Assembly (NCBI GenBank): GCA_919901855.1
Contig: CAKKQC010000001.1
Span: forward strand, 62,001 to 126,000
Source of the DNA: a bacterium
Lineage (GTDB): Bacteria > Oederibacteriota > CAKKQC01
Direction of reading: 5' to 3'
DNA: 64,000 bases
Part shown: positions 18,601-26,568 of the stretch, in pieces
How positions within the stretch are numbered: the first letter of the stretch is position 1
How the letters are laid out: each line of letters begins with the position of its first letter
The notes under the pieces: generated by a model
What the model was told of the DNA's origin: nothing
Database searches by the model: none
What the model saw: the letters and a program-made list of their open reading frames with translations, nothing else
Translations under genes and position numbers: made by a program

Positions 18601-19936
18601 AACCCCGACGGCGCCGGGAGCGGCGGGCCTCGCCGGGGCGACGGTCGCGCTGGTCCAGGGCGCCCCCGACGCGGCGGCGCGGGACGCGATTCTGGCCTGG
18701 CTCGCGGCCGGCCGCGGCCGGACCCTGTACTGGCACGAGCCCGACCCTGAAGCGTTCGCCGCGTGGCGCGAACCGCTCGGGCTCGCCGGGCTGACCGTGG
18801 CGCCCTCGCAGGGCCCCCTCGTCGTGCCCGGCCGCTGGTCCCCGGTCCTCGATGGCGTTTCGCGCGAGGATGTCGCGTTCCTCGGACGGCTCCGGGGCGC
18901 GGAGTGGGAGCGCGCGCGCGATCCCGACCCCGGGGTCATCGACGAGGCGTTCCTCCCCGAGCTGGCCGCGTCCGGCGGCGTCACGATCGACGCGGTGCGA
19001 ATGACCGTTGCGGCGTCGCTGTCCGCCACCGAGCCCGACGGCGGCGTCTGGCTGTTCACGAACGGGACGCTCTCGACGACCGTGATCCAGCCCGCCGCCG
19101 GCTGGTACCCGCTCACGCTCGTGGCGGGCGGCATGCCCTGCCGCGGCGGCTGGCCCTTCCTCGTCGTCCGGGCCAACGGCGCCGAGGCCTGCCGGATCAG
19201 CCTCACGCGCTCCGGCCCGGCCCCCTACACGACTCTCGCGGTCCTGCCCGGCGGCGCGTCACGGCTCGAGGTCGCGTTCGTCAACGACGCCTCCGGGGAG
19301 GGCGAGGACCGCAACTGCCTCGTTCGGTCCGTCACGATCGGCCGCACGCCCTGGACGCCCTCCGGGTTCGACCTCCTCACGATGCCCCCGGCGCTCGTGA
19401 CCCGGGACCTTCCGGGCGGCGGCCGGATCGTGCTTGATGCCGTCCGGTGGGACACGGCCGCGGGAGTCAACCGCACCCGGGCGAGCCGGTATGCCTCGGG
19501 GCTGCTCGCCAACCTCGGCGCGTCGTTCGTCTCGCCCCCGGCCGAGCCGGACTGGGTCCCCGGCGCCGGGTTCGCCAAGGTCGGCAATCCGTCCTGGTTC
19601 TCCGTGGACGCCGAGCGCGTCGCTCTCGGGTCGAACGGGGCCGCGGAAGCTGCCTTCGCCTGCGCGGCCGCCGGTCGCTACGCCGTAGTCGTCCGCGGCA
19701 CCGGCACATCCGCCGAGGGCGAGTACGCGAGGGTGCGGGTGACCGTGGACGGGAGTCCCGCCGGCGAGGTCGCGGTCGCGTCGGAGACCCCGGCGGTCTT
19801 CGCGACGGGCGCGACCGTGACCATAACCCCCGGCCGCCACATGGTCCGGGTCGAGTTCACGAACGACCACTCCACCCCAACCGAGGACCGCAACCTCGGC
19901 ATCCACGCGGTGGGATTCCGCCGACAGCCGGAGTAA
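15644..19936 (+). CDS. Giant secreted GH2-family glycosidase with C-terminal binding domains
   Basis: 1430 residues with signal peptide ending near PPARA. Residues ~45-330 are the GH2 sugar-binding and immunoglobulin-like domains (SYAWFRRTVTVP, FDAHVYLDGKLLG). The TIM barrel follows: NGVKRHLLATSTWP, then MWSLENELL with the acid/base Glu near residue 430, and LYIGEYLWVPDG with the probable nucleophile near 530. The fold fits beta-galactosidase/glucuronidase-like action on a polysaccharide; linkage unknown. After ~620 come further domains including a ThuA/glutamine-amidotransferase-like stretch (VIAPSSL, ALFMEQDSYGG) and two galactose-binding-like sandwiches near the C-terminus. It carries two palindromic insertions (15710-15735, 18554-18605). 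Confidence 0.8.
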   Translation: MNARRLLPLVLAAGLLAVPPARAVPRSTGTMTPAPAATRAILDLADGWQAAETRIRSDKAPASGWTAGDVPRLFWSEAKGGSSYAWFRRTVTVPAAWKGRRVILRLAGAKFDAHVYLDGKLLGTRLEGYTPWDLDLTSRARPGTTHRLEIRCQDWGATFADGYVLPAKIDGDIRYATGGRTLAPIGGVFYAFGLWDGVRLEARPTASLDDVAIAPSVRRADLTVTGRVAVVSTGQIASTRVEAEVLDGATVVLRLAATPTGTDGGWRLEAPFPGAPRWSPEDPHRLVLRLTLRGADRKPADVLEIPFGFRELWADGPDFVFNGVKRHLLATSTWPATAPMTRDQVRDVLKQVKAANTIAIRFHTQPWREMWLEEADALGIMVVDEAALWCDGGGGYAYKDPRFWANYREHVAGMIRRDRNHASLVMWSLENELLHCGGAATDPGLEGKLADLGRFAKALDPSHLITFEADLDPGAAADVIGLHYPHELPDYADWPDTANWLGDETVTGTAGGLMGSRGAKFRWDRTKPLYIGEYLWVPDGTPAPGTVYYGDEAYADTGLFSRRAKARAWEDQAVAYRAAGVSGQCPWTMFESDTERFPLDLNPDANILCQAQAGAYVPVAAYLRECDTRFFRGEAVTRTFDVFNDSTAAAHLNLAWAVAPAGPNGSVTLFLEPGGRAVVPVLVVADSASSSTLAAFATVLTAETFRVHRTEQRWTLEPKRPLASPAGVRLRLYDPAGIWGPKLLAEGLKTRPLASLDEAAKLDPARDILVIAPSSLSSASPSGDSIPVVGRVVPGAQGLAAFFARGGRALFMEQDSYGGLLPGIALVNHASTMTFPAGPDPLLEGLAADDLKFWRPGHYVTRKEVRRPAGGGARTPVVSGGRDMLDQAPVVDLPVGPGRAILLQALCGAKLGTEPAARRLFQNALGVLATPARPSAPAVVFGGDAFTARLEGLGVRVSRVEATRRVGTTRGFSPDGEIPRVSADAKTPTAPGAAGLAGATVALVQGAPDAAARDAILAWLAAGRGRTLYWHEPDPEAFAAWREPLGLAGLTVAPSQGPLVVPGRWSPVLDGVSREDVAFLGRLRGAEWERARDPDPGVIDEAFLPELAASGGVTIDAVRMTVAASLSATEPDGGVWLFTNGTLSTTVIQPAAGWYPLTLVAGGMPCRGGWPFLVVRANGAEACRISLTRSGPAPYTTLAVLPGGASRLEVAFVNDASGEGEDRNCLVRSVTIGRTPWTPSGFDLLTMPPALVTRDLPGGGRIVLDAVRWDTAAGVNRTRASRYASGLLANLGASFVSPPAEPDWVPGAGFAKVGNPSWFSVDAERVALGSNGAAEAAFACAAAGRYAVVVRGTGTSAEGEYARVRVTVDGSPAGEVAVASETPAVFATGATVTITPGRHMVRVEFTNDHSTPTEDRNLGIHAVGFRRQPE
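15710..15735. repeat. In-frame palindromic element (copy 4, degenerate)
   Basis: GTTCCG and CGGAAC (15713-15730 region) form an imperfect dyad encoding AVPRSTGTM just after the signal peptide of the GH2 enzyme. Aligned codon by codon it resembles the copy at 34690 (AVAASAETA), in the same reading phase. It is weaker than the other copies. Confidence 0.35.
18554..18605. repeat. In-frame paired palindromic element (copy 2)
   Basis: Hairpin 1 spans 18554-18579: TCTCGCCG and CGGCGAGA are perfect, and GGG/CCC extend them past one mismatch, around a 2-nt GA loop. Hairpin 2 spans 18582-18605, with 10-bp arms (GGGTTT and AAACCC outer parts), one mismatch and a 4-nt loop. It encodes RGFSPDGEIPR followed by VSADAKTP in the GH2 enzyme. 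Confidence 0.6.
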
Positions 19937-19994
19937 GGCCCTCAGGGTGGACTATGCCGGACCTTGCCGCCGAAGCGGCGGTAGCGTCCGGCCG

Positions 19995-21632
19995 TCAGGC
20001 GCGCGGCACCGTCCTCAACTTCCGAAGGAGAATCGCGCCGGACCAGCTGGGATCCACGGAGGTGAACGACCACTCCAGCCGGCCGACCGCCTGACGCGTA
20101 CGCGCCGGCACCCAGCTCTCGTCGAGCGGGACCGCCACGGCGTTCACCCCGGGACGGAGCGGACGGCGGAGCGAGCGGTACCGCCGGTCGATCTCGAGGG
20201 CCAGCGACACCGAGAGCCGGTCCCCGGCGTCCGGTGGCACCTCGATATCGACCTCGAGCCCACCCACTCCGGAGAGATCGAGCGACGGCTCCGGCTCGGT
20301 GAACAGGTGCGGCTGACGGCAGGTCGCGAAGTTCATCGAGAGCCGGACGCCCCCGCCGGGCTCCGCGCCGGCCTTCACCTCGTCGTTCCACGCGTACCAC
20401 AGGAGGCCGCTGGTCCAGTCCTCGAGCACGCCGCGCGCCGTCACGACCGAGACGAGCCGGAGCCGGACCGGGCCGGTGCCCTTCGCCGCGAACGTCCACG
20501 AGAGCCCGTGCACGGCGGCGAGGCGTTCTGGAAGGATGCCGGAGAGATCGAGAACCGCCCGGTTCCGGCCGGGGACGAGCGGCACCGGCGGGCCCTCCTC
20601 CGAGAGCGCGGGCCCGAACTCGATGGATGGGGTCACCGCGAAAAGCTCCCCCGCCGGCGCCTCGAGCTCGAGGGCGATCTCGCCCGCGTCCCGCAGATCG
20701 ACGGGAACGCCCGCCTTCGCGCCAAGCCACGGGCCCGGGTTGCGCGCGGGGTCGAACGAGAACGCCACGCCACCCTCCTCCGCGGGACGGAGGTCAGTGG
20801 AATAGTCCCAGGACAGCCACGTGAACGGGGACTTCCATTCCTCGAGCATGGCTCCGGCCTCCGGCGCGCGGGAGGGCCGGACGGCGCGGGGAAACGGCGC
20901 CCCGACGCGGCGCGGCTCGACGCGGACCTCCCCGGCGGTGACGTGAACGAGCAGGAAGTGGTAGAAGCCGCCGAGCTGGGGGGACGCGTAGAGGTTCGAC
21001 CCGCTCCCGGCCGCGTGCCAGTAGTCCACGCCGTCTATGTCCTGGTGGCAGAAGACGTGCTCGTGGCCGTGGAACACCCCGCCCAACCGGTCCCGGAACC
21101 TCGCCAGCAGGGCGTGCAGCCGGTCCCGCGCCGCCGGGTGCTCGGAGAGAGAGTCCTCGATGTGGCCGACGACCGGAAACAGGGGCCGGTGGACGAATAT
21201 GAATACCCGGTGGGAGCCGGCGGTCTCGAGCAGGCCCTCGAGCCAGCGGAGCTGGGCGTCGTCGACCTGCGCCGGCACGGTCTCGCCGTCGAGCGCGATC
21301 AGCCGGGCGGGGCCGCGGTCCAGGTGGAACCGGGTATCGCCCCAGAGCTCCCTCCACAGCGCGAGGGTGGCGGCGTCGAACCCGTCGTGGTTACCCAGGG
21401 TCTGGACGACGGGAACCCGGATCGCCGCGAGCGCTTCACGGTAGGCGGCCCACTTCCGGCGCATGACGCCGTCGTCGTTCGTCTCGGAGTAGACGGCGTC
21501 GCCCACGTGCACGGCGAAGAGGGGGCAAGCCGCGTCCACGGCGGCGAGGACCTCCCGGAACCGGGGGCCGGGGTCGTACTCGTAGATCTGGTTGTCGCCG
21601 AAGACGGCGAAGGTGAACGTCCCGCCGGACTC
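19995..21632 (-). CDS. Metallophosphoesterase with C-terminal beta-sandwich domains; no visible start codon
   Basis: About 545 residues. The calcineurin-like phosphoesterase motifs are all present in order: FGDNQ, HVGDAVYS, LGNHDG, FVHRPLF and HGHEHVF, so the two-metal site looks intact. From ~290 on it has carbohydrate-binding-like beta-sandwich segments. The problem is the 5' end: the domain begins only five codons after the SnoaL stop, and there is no ATG, GTG or TTG in frame for a long way upstream. The first internal ATG would delete the essential first two motifs. A +1 shift at the SnoaL terminal codons (CTC TGA G) would fuse the two proteins; a sequencing error or a non-standard start are alternatives. 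Confidence 0.75.
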   Translation of the reverse strand, partial: ESGGTFTFAVFGDNQIYEYDPGPRFREVLAAVDAACPLFAVHVGDAVYSETNDDGVMRRKWAAYREALAAIRVPVVQTLGNHDGFDAATLALWRELWGDTRFHLDRGPARLIALDGETVPAQVDDAQLRWLEGLLETAGSHRVFIFVHRPLFPVVGHIEDSLSEHPAARDRLHALLARFRDRLGGVFHGHEHVFCHQDIDGVDYWHAAGSGSNLYASPQLGGFYHFLLVHVTAGEVRVEPRRVGAPFPRAVRPSRAPEAGAMLEEWKSPFTWLSWDYSTDLRPAEEGGVAFSFDPARNPGPWLGAKAGVPVDLRDAGEIALELEAPAGELFAVTPSIEFGPALSEEGPPVPLVPGRNRAVLDLSGILPERLAAVHGLSWTFAAKGTGPVRLRLVSVVTARGVLEDWTSGLLWYAWNDEVKAGAEPGGGVRLSMNFATCRQPHLFTEPEPSLDLSGVGGLEVDIEVPPDAGDRLSVSLALEIDRRYRSLRRPLRPGVNAVAVPLDESWVPARTRQAVGRLEWSFTSVDPSWSGAILLRKLRTVPRA

Positions 21633-22575
21633 AGAGATCGTTGAGCCAGCCCAGGATTCCGCCGGTGCGGCCCGATTTGGTCGGGGCCTTCTTCGGTTTC
21701 GCGGCGGCCCCCCCGGGCGCGGCCTCGAAGAGCCCGAGCTGGCGCGCCAGCGACCCCGAGTCGAGCTGTTCCCAGCGCTCGGCGATCCTGCCGTTCTCGA
21801 GCCGGAGGATGTCGATCGCGCCGACGCGGACCTGGCGGAACGTGGCCGGGGCGCCCTGGTACGGGCCCTGGTGGGTGCCCGTCCACGTCGACCGCACGAC
21901 CACGCGGTCGCCCGAGGCAAAGACCTCCTCGACCGCGACCCGGAAGTCCGGCATCGCCACCTTGAGTTCCGCGAGCCCGTCGGCGAATCCGCTCGCGCTG
22001 GGGCTTCGCCCCGGCAGCGGCGCATGGTCGACGAACGCCAGCGTCAGGTACGAATCGAGCGCGTCGAGCTTCCCCTGGTTGACGACATCCTCGTAGAAGG
22101 CCCGGACGAAGGTCTCCGCCTGGGCCGCGGCGGCCGTGGCCATCATGGCCGTCGACCCCGGGCTGAAGGCGGGCGTGTAGGACCTGACCTTGCCGCCGGC
22201 GACGACCGCCTCGGCCCGGGCGGTAACATCCTCCACGCCGAGCGCGCGCAGGCCGTCGAACGCCACCCGGGCGGTCCACTTGAGCGCGGTCGCGGTCCCG
22301 GGCTGGGGGGCAGCCGGAGTCCTCGGACCGGGCTCGACGCGGTATCCACGGGATACGAGGCCTTGCGCGTAGACGCGGATCTGTTCCTTGCCCGTGACCA
22401 CGGTGCCGCCCGGCTCCCGGATCACGCCGTCCGGCGCGAACCAGGCGACGAAGGCGTCCACGTTGCCGGCGTTGAGCGCCGCTTCCATCTGGTCGAGGAC
22501 GGATGCGGGCGCCACGGGCGCGGCCGAGGCCGCGGGGCCCGCGAGCAGGGCGAGCACGGCGAGAGAGGCGAGCAT
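21631..22575 (-). CDS. Exported double SnoaL-like (NTF2-fold) protein B
   Basis: 314 residues with a clean signal peptide (SLAVLALLAGPAASA). Two NTF2-like domains (~25-150, ~155-285) mirror the protein at 14580: compare FVDHAPLPG, LAELKVAMPDF, STWTGTHQGPYQG, ILRLENGRIAERWEQLD. The C-terminal tail is Lys/Ala-rich and ends GILGWLNDL. Its ATG lies one base after the stop of the lipoprotein gene, so they are co-translated. Its stop codon is immediately followed, one frame off, by the metallophosphoesterase domain. Confidence 0.75.
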   Translation of the reverse strand: MLASLAVLALLAGPAASAAPVAPASVLDQMEAALNAGNVDAFVAWFAPDGVIREPGGTVVTGKEQIRVYAQGLVSRGYRVEPGPRTPAAPQPGTATALKWTARVAFDGLRALGVEDVTARAEAVVAGGKVRSYTPAFSPGSTAMMATAAAAQAETFVRAFYEDVVNQGKLDALDSYLTLAFVDHAPLPGRSPSASGFADGLAELKVAMPDFRVAVEEVFASGDRVVVRSTWTGTHQGPYQGAPATFRQVRVGAIDILRLENGRIAERWEQLDSGSLARQLGLFEAAPGGAAAKPKKAPTKSGRTGGILGWLNDL

Positions 22576-22576
22576 G

Positions 22577-23092
22577 TTAGCGGGAAAAGCTCCTGACCAT
22601 CTTCGCGATCTCCCGGCGGAGCTCGGCGGGATCCTTCCCCTGCGCCGTGCCCGCATTGATCGCGAGCCCCGTCTCGACGTCCACGATCCGGAAGGTGACG
22701 ACGTTGACGCCCATGAGCTGTCCATAGGTGCCCAGCCCGATGAGTTTCGCGTTCAGGAGCTTGCCGAGGTGGACAGCGTCGGAGTCCGACGTCACTCCCG
22801 CGAGCGCCAGCACCTGGCCCTTCAGGGCCTCGTCCATGCGCTCCCGGTCGATGATGCGCCACCGGCCCAGCGCCATCAGCTCGCTGCGGATCATGTCGGT
22901 CACGAGGCCCGCTTCGGCCTTGTTCACGCTCTGCCCCTGGACCGTCGAGACGGCGAGCACGGGCGCATCGGCCGGCGCGGCCACCGGGGCCGGAGCCGTC
23001 CCTTCCGGCGTCGCCTTGACGGACTCCTTCGACCCGCAGCCGGCCAGCGCCAGCGCGGCCACCCCGACGAGCATGAGCGCGTGTGTCTTCAT
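22577..23092 (-). CDS. CsgG/LpoB-like lipoprotein
   Basis: 171 residues. The lipobox LALAGC gives a lipidated Cys19. After a Pro/Ala-rich tether, the domain has the CsgG-like order: VLAVSTV, a helix ending RSELMALGRWRIIDRERMDEALKGQ (shown in outline), then HLGKLLNAKLIGLGTYGQL and FRIVDVETG. CsgG-type domains occur in curli secretion channels and in LpoB-type activators of penicillin-binding proteins; this copy is short and more like the latter. It is the first gene of the lipoprotein-SnoaL B-metallophosphoesterase group; a TACACT box ends 9 nt upstream of the start. Confidence 0.65.
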   Translation of the reverse strand: MKTHALMLVGVAALALAGCGSKESVKATPEGTAPAPVAAPADAPVLAVSTVQGQSVNKAEAGLVTDMIRSELMALGRWRIIDRERMDEALKGQVLALAGVTSDSDAVHLGKLLNAKLIGLGTYGQLMGVNVVTFRIVDVETGLAINAGTAQGKDPAELRREIAKMVRSFSR

Positions 23093-23177
23093 ATGGCCCC
23101 TAGTGTAGCAGGCCGAGCCGCAGCGGGCGGCCCGGCCGCGTTTATTTGCTATAACGGGGTCTGATGGCCGACTGACG

Positions 23178-23987
23178 ATGAGTTCCATCACGCTCGATCT
23201 CCCTGCCGACGTCCTCGAGGCCGCCGCCCGGCTGGCCCAGCAGCGCAACGTGCCCCGGAGCGAGATCTTCGCCCTCGCCATCGGGGCGTGGACCCGGCTG
23301 GAGGCGCTCGAGGCCGAGCTTTCGGGACTGCGGGCCGAGGCCGGACGCCAAGCCGAACATGTCGGAGAGCTGGCCCGCAACCTCGAGGATGCCCGCACGG
23401 GGGCCGCCCGGCTCTCGGCGGAGCTGGAGGAGACCCATAGGTCCCGCGACGAGGGGGCAGCCGCGCGCCTCGCCCTCGAGGCCGAGGTCGGCCCCCTCCG
23501 GGCCTCCCTCGAGGCCTCCAGGGAAGAGACGGCCCGGCTGCGGCGCGAGACGGCGGCGGCGGTCAGCCGCGCCACGGAGCTCGAGGAACTCGACCGGAAT
23601 AAGGTCCTGACCGTCATGCGCGACGCCGAGGTCGCGAAACTGCGCAACCACGGGCAGGAACTCATGGTCGGCGTCCAGAAGCTCGAGAAGGACCTCGAGT
23701 ACCAGAAGATGGAAACCTCGCTCGCCCGGGCCAAGCTGGACACGACGGCGCGGCGGATGACCGCCGCCGACCGGCTTCGCCGCGGACTCGAGACGAAGGT
23801 GAAGAAGCTCGAGAAGGACTCGTTCGCGAGCGAGCGCGAAATCGGCGTGCTCCTTCGCGACCGGGCCCGGCTCCGCGAGGAGCTCCGGCGGCTCGCCCGC
23901 ATCATCAACCGAGGCCTCGCGGAGTCCCCGTCACCGCGGGCCGCCAGGCCGCGGCGCAGCACCCCCCGAAAGGCGGACCCGGCATGA
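23178..23987 (+). CDS. Ribbon-helix-helix protein with long coiled coil
   Basis: 269 residues. The N-terminal ~40 (SSITLDLPADVLEAAARLA then VPRSEIFALAIGAW) match a CopG/Arc-type ribbon-helix-helix DNA-binding domain. The rest is an almost continuous heptad-rich coiled coil (~40-250) full of Glu, Arg, Leu and Ala, with a basic tail. This is far longer than usual CopG-type repressors, so it may act as a structural or nucleoid-associated DNA binder. Its stop overlaps the GH1 gene by 4 bp. Confidence 0.6.
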   Translation: MSSITLDLPADVLEAAARLAQQRNVPRSEIFALAIGAWTRLEALEAELSGLRAEAGRQAEHVGELARNLEDARTGAARLSAELEETHRSRDEGAAARLALEAEVGPLRASLEASREETARLRRETAAAVSRATELEELDRNKVLTVMRDAEVAKLRNHGQELMVGVQKLEKDLEYQKMETSLARAKLDTTARRMTAADRLRRGLETKVKKLEKDSFASEREIGVLLRDRARLREELRRLARIINRGLAESPSPRAARPRRSTPRKADPA

Positions 23988-25411
23988 ACCGAGCGCCGCG
24001 CCATCATCCCGTGCGCCGCCCGGACCCCGGTGGATTCCCGGCATCCTTCACCTGGGGCGCCGCCACGGCGGCCTATCAGATCGAGGGCGCGGCGGCCGAG
24101 GACGGCCGCGGGCCGTCGGTGTGGGACGCCTTCTCGCGCAAGCCCGGCGCCGTCTTCGACGGGCACACGGGCGAGGTCGCGTGCGACCACTACCACCGCT
24201 GGCGAGAGGACGTGGCGCTGATGCGCCAACTCGGGCTCCGCGGCTACCGGTGCTCGATCAGCTGGTCCCGCGTCCTCCCCGCGGGGACCGGCCGGATCAA
24301 CGCCAAGGGCCTCGCGTTCTACGACCGGCTCGTGGACGGGCTCTGCGAGGCGGGCATCGACCCCTGGATCACGCTCTTCCACTGGGACCATCCCCTCGCC
24401 CTCTACGACCGCGGCGGCTGGCTCAGCCCCGACGCGCCGAAGTGGTACGCGGACTACGCGGGCGTCGTCGTTCGGAAACTCGGCGACCGGGTCCGGCACT
24501 GGATCACGCTCAACGAGCCCCAGTGCTTCATCGGCCTCGGCCATCAGGCCGGCATTCACGCGCCGGGCTTGAAGCTCAGCGTCCGCGACTGCCTGCTTGC
24601 CTGCTTCCACGTCCAGCTCGCGCACGGGCTGGGGGTCCGGGCCATCCGCGCGGCCGCGCGCGGCCGGGTGCTCATCGGCCCCGCCCCGATCTCGACCCAC
24701 ACGGCCCCCGCCACGGACGCGCCGCGTGACGTGGCCGCCGCGCGCCGCCGGTCGACGACCATCACGGGGCCGGACCTCTTCGCGCTGACGTGGTGGCACG
24801 ACCCCATCGTCATGGGGACCTACCCCGAGGACGGGTTGAAGGTGTTCGGAAAAGACGTGCCGGCGCACTCGCGCCGCGACCTCGAGACGATGTCGCCGCC
24901 GCTCGACTTCTTCGGGCTGAACTTCTACCGCGCCGAGATCGTCAAGGCCGGGCGCTCGGACGAGATCGTGGGCGTGCCGCCCGAAGCCGGCCATCCGCAG
25001 ACGTCGTTCTACTGGCGAATCCAGCCGGACGCTTTCTACTGGGGCCTCAAGTTCTACCACGAGCGGTACGGGCTGCCGATGGTCGTGACCGAGAACGGGC
25101 TGGCGAACCCGGATTGGGTCGCGCTCGACGGCCGCGCACATGACCCCCAACGGATCGACTACACGGCGCGGCACCTGCTGGCGCTTCGCCGGGCGATCCG
25201 CGACGGCGTGAAGGCCCTCGGGTACTTCCACTGGTCCCTGCTCGACAACTTCGAATGGGGAGAGGGATACCGCCAGCGGTTCGGGCTCGTCCACGTGGAT
25301 TTCCCGAGCGGTCGCCGGACCCCCAAGGACTCCTTCTACTGGTACCGGGATGTGATCGCGAGCCGGGGCGGGAGCCTCGGCCCGGACGACCGGCCGGCCG
25401 GGGGCGCATGA
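23984..25411 (+). CDS. GH1 family beta-glucosidase/beta-glycosidase
   Basis: 475 residues, typical of GH1. Landmarks: FTWGAATAAYQIEGA and WDAFSRKPG at the N-terminus, YRCSISWSRVLP, TLFHWDHPLAL, the acid/base in ITLNEPQ (Glu near 175), FFGLNFYR, and the nucleophile in VVTENG (Glu near 369). GYFHWSLLDNFEWGEGY closes the active site. No signal peptide, so it should act in the cytoplasm on imported di- or oligosaccharides. It overlaps both neighbours by 4 bp, tying it to the RHH/coiled-coil and ankyrin proteins. Confidence 0.95.
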   Translation: MNRAPRHHPVRRPDPGGFPASFTWGAATAAYQIEGAAAEDGRGPSVWDAFSRKPGAVFDGHTGEVACDHYHRWREDVALMRQLGLRGYRCSISWSRVLPAGTGRINAKGLAFYDRLVDGLCEAGIDPWITLFHWDHPLALYDRGGWLSPDAPKWYADYAGVVVRKLGDRVRHWITLNEPQCFIGLGHQAGIHAPGLKLSVRDCLLACFHVQLAHGLGVRAIRAAARGRVLIGPAPISTHTAPATDAPRDVAAARRRSTTITGPDLFALTWWHDPIVMGTYPEDGLKVFGKDVPAHSRRDLETMSPPLDFFGLNFYRAEIVKAGRSDEIVGVPPEAGHPQTSFYWRIQPDAFYWGLKFYHERYGLPMVVTENGLANPDWVALDGRAHDPQRIDYTARHLLALRRAIRDGVKALGYFHWSLLDNFEWGEGYRQRFGLVHVDFPSGRRTPKDSFYWYRDVIASRGGSLGPDDRPAGGA

Positions 25412-26061
25412 ACGGCACGGGGAGGCTCTTCGAGGCCATCCAGGCCGGCGACGTTGACCGGGTCAAGGCGCTCCTGCGCGAGGACCCCGGCCTTGCGCGG
25501 GCCACGGACGAGCAGGGCACCTCCGCGCTGATGATGGCCGCCTACGCGGGGGCCCCCGCCATCGCGCGGGCGCTCCAGGCCGCCGGCGCCCCGGTCAACA
25601 TCTTCGAGGCCGCGGCGCTCGGGCGGGCCCCCCTCGTGCACGACCTGCTCGCCATCACGCCCGGGCTCCTGCACGCCGTTTCGCACGACGGCTGGACGCT
25701 CCTGCACCTCGCGTCCTTCTTCGGCCACGCGGACCTCGTCCGCGCCCTCCTGGCGGGGGGAGCGGACCTCCACGCGGTGTCACGCAACCAGATGGCGAAC
25801 CAGCCCCTGCACTCGGCGGTCGCCGGCCAGCGGATGGCCATTACGGAGATGCTCCTGAGGGCCGGCGCCCTCGTGAACGCCACGGCCCTGAGCGTCACCC
25901 CCCTGCACCTGGCCGCCCACGCCGGACACGGGCCGCTCGTCGACCTCCTGCTCGCGTTCGGCGCGGACACGAGGATTCGGGACGCGCACGGGCACACGGC
26001 CGCCGCGCTCGCGTCCGCCGGAGGCCACCCCGCTGTCGCGGAGATGCTCCGGAAGTACTGA
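25408..26061 (+). CDS. Ankyrin-repeat protein
   Basis: 217 residues made almost wholly of ankyrin repeats: LFEAIQAGDVDRVKALL, GTSALMMAAYAG, GWTLLHLASFFGHADLVRALLAGGAD, NQPLHSAVAGQ, VTPLHLAAHAGHGPLVDLLLAFGAD, GHTAAALASAGGH. About six repeats. No signal peptide. Ankyrin proteins mediate protein contacts; the partner is unknown. The 4-bp overlap with the GH1 gene implies coupled production. Confidence 0.85.
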   Translation: MNGTGRLFEAIQAGDVDRVKALLREDPGLARATDEQGTSALMMAAYAGAPAIARALQAAGAPVNIFEAAALGRAPLVHDLLAITPGLLHAVSHDGWTLLHLASFFGHADLVRALLAGGADLHAVSRNQMANQPLHSAVAGQRMAITEMLLRAGALVNATALSVTPLHLAAHAGHGPLVDLLLAFGADTRIRDAHGHTAAALASAGGHPAVAEMLRKY

Positions 26062-26066
26062 CCGCC

Positions 26067-26546
26067 GTGGGCACCACCTTCCTAGAAATGCACGATCCCT
26101 CGGCCCACCGCCGGAAGCCCTGGACTCGCTCGGACGTCATGATCACCGAGGAACGCGACTGGCGGCTCAACCGGACGTGCTACGCCCGCGTGGGGGCGGG
26201 CTGGTCGTGGACGGCAAGGAGCGGCTGGACCGAGGACCGGTGGCGCGAGTACGCCGGGGACCCGAAGGTGCGGACCTGGGTCGTCCGCCGCGGGAACGAC
26301 CTCGCGGGCTACGCCGAGCTCCGGCGCGAGGGTGGCGAGGTCGAGCTAGCCTACTTCGGACTCACGCCGGATTTCACGGGCAAGGGACTGGGAGGCGGGT
26401 TCCTCTCGCGCATGCTCGACGAGGCCTGGGGCTGGGGCGCGACGCGGGTCTGGCTGCACACGTGCTCCCTCGACCACCCCGGCGCCGTGCCGAACTACCT
26501 CGCCCGCGGCCTTACGGTCTGGAAGCTGGTGGAAGAGATCCTGTGA
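26067..26546 (+). CDS. GNAT-family N-acetyltransferase
   Basis: 159 residues from GTG 26067 (ATG 26088 is an alternative). The acetyl-CoA-binding motif A is VELAYFGLTPDFTGKGLGGGF near residues 93-113 (quoted only up to this core), followed by WLHTCSLDHPGAVPNYLARG as in GNAT motif B. The acceptor is unknown. It lies 5 bp after the ankyrin gene and 22 bp before the isomerase-like gene. Confidence 0.75.
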   Translation: MGTTFLEMHDPSAHRRKPWTRSDVMITEERDWRLNRTCYARVGAGWSWTARSGWTEDRWREYAGDPKVRTWVVRRGNDLAGYAELRREGGEVELAYFGLTPDFTGKGLGGGFLSRMLDEAWGWGATRVWLHTCSLDHPGAVPNYLARGLTVWKLVEEIL

Positions 26547-26568
26547 TTCCTGCCATACTGAAGTCCGC

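Noticed and set aside
22000-22025. GGGGC/GCCCC hairpin in the SnoaL B gene
   Set aside because: The homologous gene at 14580 has the same protein length there, so it is not an insertion.
21641-22096. Plus-strand frame opposite the SnoaL B gene
   Set aside because: No start signal and no domain; the minus-strand gene has a signal peptide and paralogue.
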